From: JAAYCB01 sp012744395
GTDB taxonomy: Bacteria > Planctomycetota > Planctomycetia > Pirellulales > Thermoguttaceae
Assembly (NCBI GenBank): GCA_028703175.1
Contig: JAQVNJ010000037.1
Location: 1-46,240, forward strand
DNA length: 46,240 bases
Direction of reading: 5' to 3'
The position numbers were made by a program, and so were the translations under genes. Under the pieces are notes generated by a model. It did no database searches and was not told the origin of the DNA. It saw nothing but the letters and a program-made list of their open reading frames with translations. Every line of letters starts with the position of its first letter. The stretch's first letter is position 1. Positions 1-12,000 of this stretch are shown piece after piece.

Positions 1-2
1 AC

Positions 3-3000
3 ATCCGCGAGTTCAACACGGGCGACGCCAGCCTGGCCTTCGTCTACGACCCAGATGAGGGGATTGTCGCTTACCAATTGAACGCCGCCGGGACCGGCCT
101 GGAAGTCTACCAGCCGGGTGTCCAGTTCGAGGCGATGACGTTCGGCCGCGACGGCCGCGAGATGTGGATCGTCGGAAACACGTCGTCGATGCCCCGCGGC
201 TGGGCCTCGAATCCGTACAACCTCCCCAACACGAACCTCCTCTACCGCCTGGAGCCCAACAACACCGCCGACCAGCAGGGGAGCCTGTCGACCGGCGATC
301 GGCTGGGAACCAACTACGTTCCTTACGGCTGGCTAACCGCGGCGCCGACGCTCGTCATCCCCGGGGCAACCGACACGATCCCGGACTCCGTCGGGAATCC
401 CTATGACGATCGGGGCGACATCAAGGACGGCGACGCGATCACCCTGCGGATCGACAACCCGTATTACACCGGCGGGGTCTACGATCCTGCGGATCCGAAG
501 ACCTGGCCCCAGCTGGAGGCGATCATCGAGTTCGACCTGGGAGTCGAGGCGAGCCTCAACGGCAACGCCGCCGCGGCGGTCAACGACGGCGATTTCTTCA
601 CGCTCAATGGCAGGACGTACGAGTTCAATTCCGGCAACATCCTCGTCGTCAACAACGTCGACGACACGTTGGACGACGCGATCCTGACGCTTGTCGAAGC
701 CGACGGCGACATCCGCAACTTCGAGTTCGGCAACGACGGGCAGTGGCTGACCAGCTATCCGCGGGTGCCGTTCACCAACCTCCAGACCCGCGACCAGGTC
801 GCGCAGACGCTCGCCACGGTGATCTCGAACAACAGCTCGATCGCGGCCACGGCGGTCGGCGATCGCGTCCTGATGAGCGGCGACCATGCGACGATTCCGG
901 CTGCCTGCAGTTCCTCCGCGCTGTTGATCGCCGGCACCCCCGGCGTGACGGCGGGCCACACGGCGATTCCGTTCGAGCAGACCGACACGCCGCTGGCCCT
1001 GATGGCCGCGATCGAGTCGGCCGTCGAGGGCAGTTCGACGATCACCGTCGGATACGCCGCCCGCACCGGAACCCAAGCCCAGATCAACACAACCGGTCAC
1101 CGCTTGACGTTCCATGGACTGACGAGCTACGACTTCGGCGGCACGCCGGCGCTGGCCTATCTGCGAGGCGCGGAAGGGTACAGCGCTGAGAATGGCGTGA
1201 CCCTTCACGCCGACTCGCTGTCCGACCAGATCGCGACGCTTCTTGCGCAGGCGATCAATGCCGGCAGGGTGACGATTCCCGACCCGGTCAACCCCGGGGT
1301 CAATCCGCCCGTCACGCTCCGGCTCAGGCAGGACCTCAACGTGACCGCCCGGGCGTCCGCGGGGACGATCGAACTGGTCGGCGCCGACGTCGACGCAAGC
1401 GGCGGCGCGGTGAGCGGCGCCCCGGCGCTCCAGCGTGTCGGCCCGACCGGCGGGGCCGGCGGGATGGTCAGCGGGATTACGATGATCGGGTCCCGCATGT
1501 TCTGCGTCACGGACGCCGGCGACCTGTTCGAGGTCCACAACTACACCTCCTACGACTTCAGCGGCGTCGATCCGTCGAGCGGCTTCCGCTACATGGTGTT
1601 TACGGACCAGGGGCCCTGGTTGGAGTTCATCGCCAATTTCAACGGCGTCCTGAGCCCCGGCGACCAGGTGCAATTCTCCGGCCTGGACAACGGCCCGAAC
1701 AACGTCGAGCAAGGGCGCTATGCCGAGATGCTGTTCGCCACCACGCTCGACGGCCGGATTCTCGCCTTCGATGGCGACGGAAATCTCCAGCCGGTGTTCA
1801 TGGGGGGCAATCCTTACGTGAATACCGGGCTGAGCGGCGCGGTCGGCATCGCCTTCTCGCCGATCGACTACAACCTCTGGCACTGGACCGACCAGCGCTG
1901 GAATGACGCGGGGCATGGCACGAACGCCAGCTACGACGCGAGCCGGACCAGCCCCCTCTATCCCGAACCGGGCAACTACAGCTACTACTTCGGGCTGGAG
2001 CGCGCCGACGACGGCGACCATAGCCAATCCCAGCCGGGTGAAGTCAACTTCCGCTCTCCCTCGGACTACCGCCCGAACACGGCGGCGCTGAACACCTACA
2101 ATCTGCCCGGCGGAGCGTTCGGCAGCCTGACGAGCGGCGCCTTCAGCCTCAAGGGATACGCCTACGAGGACAAGCCGGTTCTCTACTTCAACTACTTCGC
2201 CCACACCGAGAACAGCGACGACTACGACGGCTTCCGGGTGTACGTCTCGGCCGACGGCGCCAAGTGGGACATGATCGCCACGAACACCGATCTGGACTGG
2301 TGGGTGCCCAACACGGACACCGACACCGGCGGACCGCTCGACGAGACGCCGATCCAGCTTGACACGCAGCACGGCGGCGCGCCGGACGAGCGGATCATCG
2401 ACGAGGTGATCGACGTCGGCGACGGCTGGCGGCAGGCCCGCATCGACCTGAGCCGCTACGCGGGGATCGAGACCCTCCAGTTGCGGTTCGATTTCTCCAC
2501 CGCCAGCGACATGGGCGTGGGCGAGGACGCCGGCCAGGGCGAATACCTGACCACGCCCGCCGCTACGGGCCTGGCCGACGGCGCGCTTCCCGGCGCTGCG
2601 ACCCACGACGGGCGGCTGACCGTGGAAAGCACGCGGTTCTGGATCAACCAGGTCCTCGTCAACGGCAACCTCGTCGGCGGAGACCTGTTCGAATACGACC
2701 TGGGCTACGCACTCTACCTGCCGAACGTCGCCGGCCACTGGATTCCCGACGGAGAGTGGTTCCAGATCTCCGACGGCATCAACCCGCCGGTCCGCTTCGA
2801 ATTCGACACCAACGGCGCGATCGCCGCCACGAGCCACGTCGCGATCGGCATCGACGCGACGATGTCCAGCGACGCCGTGGCCGATGCGGTCGTCGCGGCG
2901 GTCAACGGCGCGGTGGGCCTGACCGACGTCACCGCCATCAAGGACCAGTACCGCGTGTTCCTCAAAGGCTCGGTCGCCGTGACGCAAAGCGCCGCGCCCA

Positions 3001-6000
3001 AGGTCGCGCTCCTGGGCGACAACCCGGGCACCGTCACCCCGGGCGCCGTGGCCGTGCCCCTGATGGGCAACATGCGCGACTTCGAGGTCGCCGAGGTCCT
3101 CGCCAAGGTCCTCAACCAGGAGTACTCCAGCCGGGTCCAGTTCGGCGGCACGGACCAGTTGAAGACCTTCGCTGCCGGGCAGATCCCCCACAATCAAACC
3201 TTCACGCTCCGGGTGATCGACGCCCAGGGAATCTACCGCACGGTCAGCTTCCGCTTCGACCGCTACGGGGTCCTGTCCGGCGCGAACGTGGTCGACCTCT
3301 CGACCGCCAACACGGCGGTTGACGTGGCCCAGGCGGTCGCCAATACGATCAACAGCTACGCAGCTTCCCTCCCGTCAGCGCTGGAGATTTCCGCCACCGC
3401 CGTGGGCGACGTCGTCACGCTCGACGGCCCGATCACGTTCGTCGACAACGCCGGGCCCCTGGAACACTTGAACCGCTACGACACGACGGCCAAACGCGAC
3501 GACGGCTTGGGCAACCACATCCAGCTGTTCCTCAACGGGCGCGGCCCTCATGCCGAGCAGGATCCCGCCTTCTACAACCTCACCGGTTCCTACACGAGCA
3601 ACCGCCGCGCGGTCACCACGCCCGGCGTTCTCGGCTACGCGAATTCGCTCTACGGCGACCAGACGTCCGGGTCGAACAAGCTCTATGGGGACCCGAGCAA
3701 TCGCAACCGGTTCACCAACTTCCGCCGCGGCCAGAACAACAACTACGAAGGCGTTTACATCGACGATATCATCATCGGTTTCGCCGAACGCGGCGAGATG
3801 GTGACCGGCGCGCCGGCGAATACGACCAGCTTCACGACGCATACCCAGACCCCCACGACGCCCACGACGCCGACGACGCCGATCGTCACCGAGGGCGCGT
3901 ACCAGCTGGAAATCCGCCGCGGTGAAGACTACGGCCAGCTCGTGCAGTGGGACGACGCGCCGACGGACGACTGGGACTGGCTGCGGCTGAACCAGTGGAT
4001 TGATACAAACGACCGGCTGGCCAGCGGGTTCACGCTGCTCGCGCCGCCGGCATCCGAGATCGCTCATCGCGACACGTTCGTGCTCAGCGATGGATTGCAC
4101 GAGCGGACGTTCATCTTCCTCGACACGACGATGGGCGGCGGCGCCGGGGGCATGAAGGCGGTCTACTTCAACTCGCAAATGGACGCCTCGGCGATGGCCG
4201 ACGCCGTCGCCGCGGCGATCAACCAGGCGGCGCTCGAACCGGCCGCCACGCGGCTCGGCATCACCGCCGTCTCCGGCCCCAGCAGCGAGCGGGTGATCTT
4301 GTTCGGCGCGGCGCAGGTCGCCGGCCTGGACTATATCATCTACGGCCCCGACCCGGACGCCGCGCTGGTGGGAACCTCGTTCCCGCAAGGCCGCGTGGTG
4401 ATCACCGAAGCCGTCAACGCCGCGGACGCGACGGCCGCCCAGCGTCTGGTCGAAAGCATCCTCGGACCCGGCGTGACCCTGGTGCCGAGCAGCGCCACGT
4501 ACGTCGGCGGCATGCAGTCGGCCGGCTTCTGGTCCGACGGCGTGAACCAGGGCATCATCCTGGCCACCGGCACGGTGTATAACGCCGAGGGGCCGAATCT
4601 CAATGACGCCAGCGGGAATGCAACCACGGAGAACATCGCTTCCGGCGACGGCGACGCGGACCTCGACCAACTCGTCTGGCCGCTGACGACCGAAGACTCG
4701 TCGGTGCTCGAGTTCGACTTCGATTTCGAGGGCGGCGACTTGACTTTTGAATTCGTGTTCGCCTCGGAAGAGTACAACGAGTGGACGTATTCGCAGTATA
4801 ACGACGTCTTCGCATTCTACCTGGAAAGCGCGGACGGGGTCTCCTTCCCGAAGCAGAACCTGGCCCTGGTGCCCGGCACGTCGATCCCGATTTCGGTCAA
4901 CACGGTCAACGGCGGCAGCCCCTACGGGGATCCGAATGCTTCCTACCCGGAGTACTTCAACAACAACGCGATGGACGAGGGCGGGGCGTTCCTCGGAGAG
5001 ATCGGCTACGACGGCTTCACCGACATCCTCACCGCCCGGGCCGCCGGCCTGGCGGCCGGCCGCTACCACATGAAGCTGGCGATTTCCGACACCGATGACC
5101 GACTCCTCGACACGGCCGTGTTCGTCAAGGCGGGCACGTTCTCGAACGTCGACACGGGAGAGCAGCCGGACCAGTTCCAGGTCGTGCGGACGAGCATCGG
5201 TGATGAGAATCACGAGCGGCAGAAGGGCCAGATCGTGATCACCGGCAACAGCGTGATGTATTCCCTGCATACCGGGATCCTCGTCGGCCCCGCGGAACGC
5301 GACGGCGCCGGCCAGTTCGCGCACCCGGCCTCCGGCCGCACGGTCAACGAGCCGAATGATCTCGTCGGCGGCGTGATGATCGAGAACAACCTCGTCGCCT
5401 ACAGCGGCCAGGCAGGGATCGCTTTCCGCGGCGACACGAATCCGGCCGGCGAGCCGGTCGGCGCGGTGCCGTTCGGGCGGATCGTCAACAACACGGTCTT
5501 CGGCTACGCCGATTCGCCCAGCGGCGTGGGGATCCTCGTCGAGAACACCGCCGGCCCCACCCTGCTGAACAACATCGTGGCCGGCCTCGGCGTCGGGGTC
5601 CAAGTCGACACCTCGTCGGTGGGCAACACCGTTCTCGGCGGCATGCTGTACCAGAACAACGCGACGAATGTCCAGGGCACGACCGAGGGGACGTTGGCGC
5701 AGATCCTCACGCCGACTCAGCCGTTGTTCGTGGATGCCGCCGGCGGCAACTTCTACCTCGACCACGGCTCGCTGGCGATCGACAGCTCGATCGACTCGGT
5801 GGCCGAACGGCAGGCCTACTTCAACAACATCCTCAATCCGATGGGGATTCCCGCCTCGCCGATCCTGGCGCCCGACTACGACCTCTTCGGCCAGCTGCGC
5901 CGCGACGACCCGGCCGTCGCCTCGCCGGTCGGCCTGGGCCAGAACGTCTACAAGGACCGCGGAGCGATCGACCGCGTGGACTTCGTCGCGCCGACCTCGA

Positions 6001-9000
6001 GCGTGATTGTCCCCTTGGACAACGGGCCCGACGATGAAATCGCCAATCTGGCGAACGATCTGAAGGTCGTCGGCAAGAAGGTCCTCAAGTTCACGATCCA
6101 GCTCAGCGACACGGGCGGCGTCGGCATCGACGACGCGTCGGTGGTGACTTCGGCGATCCACCTCTACCGCGATCTCGACGAGAGCACGTATCTCGATCCG
6201 GCCACGCGAGACCCCGAACTGGTCGAGGGGATCGACTACAAGATGGTCTACAACGCCACCAACGACACGATCGACTTGATCCCGTTGGCCGGCCTCTGGG
6301 CGGAAGGCTTCGATTACACGATCGTTCTCGACCAGACGATCCGCGATCTGGCCAACAACGCCTTGCAGCCGAACCGGTTCAGCGGCACGTTCAACGGCCT
6401 GACCGTGTTCAACATTTCCCTCGCCGGCCTGGACGTCGGCGATGCGCCCGACGACCCCAGCAACCCCAACGATTATCCCACGCTGCTGGCCAGCAACGGC
6501 CCGCGGCACGTGGTCTGGTCCGACTTCCACCTGGGAGCGGGCGTGAGCAGCGAAAGCGACGCGCGGACCACCGCCGACGCCGACGGCGACACGTTTGACG
6601 ACGGCGTGATCCTCAGCGGCAGCGGCATGTTGTCCAATGCGACGGCCGCCTTGACGATCAACGTCACGATGCAGAATCCGAGCCTGCTCGCCGAGCACGG
6701 CGACACCGCCTACGTGGCCGCCTGGTTCGATTTCGAGCGCGACGGCGATTTTGGCGGCCCCGGCGATCACTTCCAGGTGATCTCCGTCCACGATGGCGCC
6801 AATTCGATGGCCGTGCCGGTGCCCGCCGGCGTCGGCGGCCCGGTCTTCGCCCGGTTCCGCTTCGGCAGCGTGCTGAGTGAAGTCACGTCGCTGACCGGGC
6901 AGGCCTCCGACGGCGAAGTCGAGGACTACGTGTTCCACGTGGTCGATTACCTGAAGGACTTCGGCGACGCCCCCAACGGCACGAGCGCCCAGGGCACGCC
7001 GCAGACGTATCCGACAACGGTCGCCAACAACGGCGCCTGGCACGCGACGAACCTCAATCCGGACCTGTACCTCGGCAGCGTGCCGCCGGATTCGGAACTC
7101 GACGGCAAGCCGAGCGCCGACGGCCGGGGCGACGATCTGGCCGGCGTCGACGACGAAGACGGCGTGGACCTGGCCAATCGCGTGCTGCTCGCCGACGGCG
7201 GCACGCCCAACGCGTTCCCCGTCACGGTGACCGGCGAGGGTTACCTGAATGCGTGGATCGACCTGAACGCCGACGGCGACTGGGACGATGCCGGAGAACA
7301 CTTCGCGCAGAACGTGTGGTTCCAGCCCGATCCGGGCACCGATTGGCAGACCCAGACCTTCTCGCTCACGATTCCGGCTTTGCCCGGCGGGCTCGAGCAG
7401 GCCGTCTCCTACGCCCGATTCCGCGTCAGTTCAACGCCGGATCTGGGCTACGCCGGCCCGGACATGAGCCTTGGCGAGGAGGCCGTCGACGGCGAAGTGG
7501 AAGACTACCGGGTGTTCATCGTCAACCAGCGGATGGACTACGGCGACGCACCGGACGGCATCGCCGGCGCGAACAGCTATCCGACGCTGCGGTCGAGCAA
7601 CGGCGCCAGCCACGTGATCGTGCCCGGCCTCGCGCTCGGCCAGCGGGTCGACGCCGAGTTCGACGGGCAGCCCAGCCTGGCGGCCGACGGCGACGACACG
7701 ACCTATCCCACCGGCGGCGCTGACGATGAAGACGGCGTGTCGTTCTCGGCCTACGGGATGGACATGCTCGGCCGCCTCGTGCCCGGCCAGGAAGCCCTGA
7801 TCACCATCGACGTCACCAACACCTTCGGCCTGGACGCCTATCTGTATGGATGGATCGACTTCAACGGCGACGGCGACTGGGACGATCCGGGCGAGCAGAT
7901 TCTCGGCAGCGCCGCCGGCGGCCAGCCGATTTCGCCCACCGGCATCTACTCGATCACGGTTCCTGAACTTTTCGATCCGGAGAATCCCGCGGCGATCTCC
8001 GTCCTCGGCGACACGTACGCCCGCTTCCGGCTGAGCAGCGACGAGAACCTCTCCTACGACGGTCCCGCCTCCGACGGCGAGGTCGAAGACTACCTCGTGA
8101 CGATCGCGATCGGCGACACGACGATCGAGGGCTTCAAGTTCAACGACATCAACAACAGCGGCACGGTCGATGCCGGCGAGGCCGGCCTGCCCGGCGCGAT
8201 GCTCTACCTCGATCTGAACAACGACGGCCAGTTCACGGAACTCGACACCGACGGCGATGGCGTCGTCGATTGGAGCGAGCCGGTCGCCATCACCCGCCGC
8301 GACAACCTGGCGACGCCCGCGGTGAACGAGGCGGGGCTGTTCGAGTTCAGCGGACTCTTCCCGGGCTCCTACGTCGTGCGCGAAGACCTCTCCTCGCTGC
8401 CCGGCTGGCAGCAGACCTTCCCCAACATGGACGCGCCGGTGCCCGGCGGCCAGATGAACGCCGACGGGTCCTACACGATCACCGTCGGCGCCGGGGAGAC
8501 GGTCTCCGACTTGCTCTTCGGCAACTTCCAGCCGCCAAGGGTGGCCGTGACGGATGTCAGCGTCGCCGAGGGGGCCGAGGGCGAGACGACGATCGTCAAC
8601 GTCACCTTCGAGCGGACCGGTTCGTTCGGCGCGCCGGTGGTCGTTAACTACCGCACGGTCGACGGGACGGCCGTGGCCGGAGACGCGCCCGGCGTCGCAG
8701 GCGACAACGACTACGAGGCGGTCGACAGCTCGTTCACGTTCTTCCCGCAGACGGCCACGCCGGGGCAATGGACCTCGCGGGCGATCACCCACAACGCCAC
8801 GAACGACTACGACTACAGCGTCTCCGGCGACGCGGTGGTCTTCGAAGCGATCGATCCGAAGAACGGCGATTGGGACATCTCCGTCTACTGCCACGAGATC
8901 GGCATGCCGCCCCTGCTCCTGACCGACGCGGCGTACCAGGCCGCCTACGGCACGACCGACGAGCGGTTCGGCGACGTGCAGCGGATCAAGACCGCCACGC

Positions 9001-12000
9001 AGAACGCGATCTACGTGGTCTGGTCGGGCTGGGACGGCAACGACTACGAGATCTTCTTCGCCGAGGTCGAAGTCGACGTGGCGGCGCACAGCCTGAGCGT
9101 GGTCCGCACGGCGCAGCTGACGGACAACGCCTACGACGACCTCAGCCCGCAGATCTCCGAGTCGCACATCGCCTGGAGCAGCGCGAATGCCTCCGGCAAG
9201 CACGACATCTACGTGCAGCCGATCGCCACGATCGGCACGCAGGCCCCGCAGAAGATCTCCTCGAGCGATTACGACAGCTACGATCCGGAGATTTCCGGCG
9301 ACAAGATCGTCTGGCACGCCAAGACGGGCGCAAGCACGGACATCTTCCTCTGGGACGGAACGGAAACCCGGCAGGTCACGGCGAACGGAGCGGGCAACGC
9401 GGCGCCGCACATCGACGGCAACCATGTCGTCTGGCAGGCCCTGGAAGGCAACGACTTCGACATCTTCCTCTACCAGATCGACGCGCAGCAAACGAGGCAG
9501 ATTTCCACCAGCAGCGGCGACGACATCACGCCGCGGGTCTCCGGCGACAGCGTCGTCTGGCAGGGCGGCACGAACGGCAATCGCGATATCTTCCTCTACA
9601 ACATCGCCGACGGCGGAGCGCCGGCCAACATTTCCAACACCTACGGGGTCGACGAGCAGCCGCAGATCTCGAATAACCAGATCGTCTGGCATCATTTCGA
9701 CGGCAACGACTGGGAAGTCATGCACTTCGACCAGAGCCTGCCGTTTGCCCCAACCAACGTCTCGAACAACTACGACTACGATTGGGGGCCGCAAATCTCC
9801 GACGACCTGCTCGTCTGGCGCAGCAACGACGGCCAGGATTTCGAGATCGTCGTGGCGACGCAGGCCCTGTCCAGGGCCACCCAGACGGTCCAACTCGTGA
9901 TCAACGGCGACAACGTCGTAGAAGACGACGAGTACTTCTTCGTGGAAATCTACGGCGTTGATCTCGGCCAGTTCGACGCGACGCGGGCGACGATCGGAAT
10001 CTACAACGACGACGGCGCGCTGGATTACGGCGACGCCCCGGCGAGCTACCGCACGCGGATCGCCGACAACGGTCCGCGCCACGTCACGCAGCCCGGCGAC
10101 GCGAGCCACGAGGGCTACTACCTCGGGCAGGCGATCGACACCGAAGCCGACGGGCAGCCCAGCGCGCGGGCCAACGGCGACGACATCTCCAGCAACGCCG
10201 GCGTCCAGGACGAGGACGGCGTGGAAATCCGCTCCTACTGGGTGCCGGGCGGCACCGTCGAAATGCTCGTCACGGTCTCCAAACCGGGCTACCTCGACGC
10301 CTGGGTCGACTTCGACCGCAACGGACAATTCGGCGACGCGGCGGGCAACGCGGATCCTTATGAGCAGTTGTTCAGCGGCAGCCGCTTCATCGCGGCGGCC
10401 GACGACATCGACCCGGCCACGCCGGGCATCCAGGTGCTGCTCACGACGACCGTGCCCGAACTGGCCGCCGCCGGCGGCGTCACCGTGCTCGGCGACTCCT
10501 ACGCCCGCTTCCGCTTCAGCCGCGACGGCGGTCTGAGCTACATCGGCTCGGCCATGAACGGCGAGGTCGAAGACTACGCGATCCGCATCACCACGGACAA
10601 GCCCGGCGTGACGTTCACGCCTTCGAGCGGCTCGAACCGGGTCAAGGAAGGCGGGCTGAGCGACACCTACACGGTCGTCCTCAACGCACGGCCGGCCGAC
10701 GACGTGACGATCGACCTGACAACCAACGGCCAGGTGACCGTCAAGCCGACTTCGCTCACGTTCACCCCGGCGAACTGGAACCAGCCGCAGACCGTGACGA
10801 TCCAGGCGGTCGACGACCTGGTGGCCGAGGGCATCCCCGGCGGCAGCAAGGAACATCAAGGGCTGATCTACAACGCGATCCGCAGCAACGACGGCGCCTA
10901 CAACAGCCTCGTCCTGCCGCCGACGAACGTTGTCGTCGAAGACAACGACGTGGCCAGCGTGCTGATCATGCGAGGCGGCGGCGTGATCTCGGTCAGCGAG
11001 AGCGGCGGCACGGACTCCTATCAGGTCGTGCTCACCTCGCAGCCGGTCGGCGACGTCCGCGTCGTGGCCGACGCGGGAACCCAACTGCTCGTCGCGCCCG
11101 CCGGCCCGGACGCCGTCTACCAGAGTTCGATCACCCTGAGCTTCAACAGCTCGAACTGGGACCAGCCGCAGACGGTCAACGTCCGCGCCGTCGACGACGA
11201 CCTCGTCGAGGGCACCCACACGGCGTCGATCACCCATTCCTCCGCCACGTCGACCGATCCCCATTACGCAGCGCTGACCAGCATCACCAGCGTGCCCGTC
11301 CAGATCGCCGACAACGACGTGAGTCAGGCGGGGATCGTTTTCACCGAAACCGACGGCGGCACGGCGGTCACCGAGGCGGGCCCGGCCGACACCTACCAGG
11401 TTGCCCTGAAGACCGCGCCGACGAGCGACGTCCGCATCACCCTCGTGCATGGCAGCCAGCTTGTCGCCAGCCCGGCCGAGTTGCTCTTCACGCCGCAGAA
11501 CTGGGCGACTCCGCAGACGGTCAGCGTCGTGGCGTTCGACGATCAGATCGTCGAAGGGACGATGACCGCATCGATCGAGCACCTCGTCGAGAGCGACGAT
11601 CCGGCCTACAGCTACGCCGTGCCGCCAACCGTGGAGGTCACCGTCACCGACAACGATCCGGCGGCCTCGACGACGCTGGCCGTTCCGGGGACGTCCGGCG
11701 ACGACACGCTCGAACTGGTCCGCGGCGACTGGCTGACCGTGTATCTGAACAACCAGTTGATCTATGCGGGTACGGGAATCGACACGGTCTCGTTCGACGG
11801 CGGCGCGGGCTACGACGTGGTCAACGTGACCGGCTCGGCCGATCCGCTCGACGCCGAGACGGCGGTCATCCATCCCCACGAGGTGACCTTCCAGGGGACG
11901 GAATTTGAATTCACGGCGGTGAACATCGAGCGCGCGGTGGTCGCCAGCGGCGGCGGCGACGGCGACGTGGCGGTGTTGAACGATTCGCCGGGCGACGACA

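Noticed and set aside
333..7301. Two further long minus-strand frames (954 and 1,308 codons)
   Set aside because: Same reason: antisense to the giant gene, low-complexity composition, no recognisable motif.
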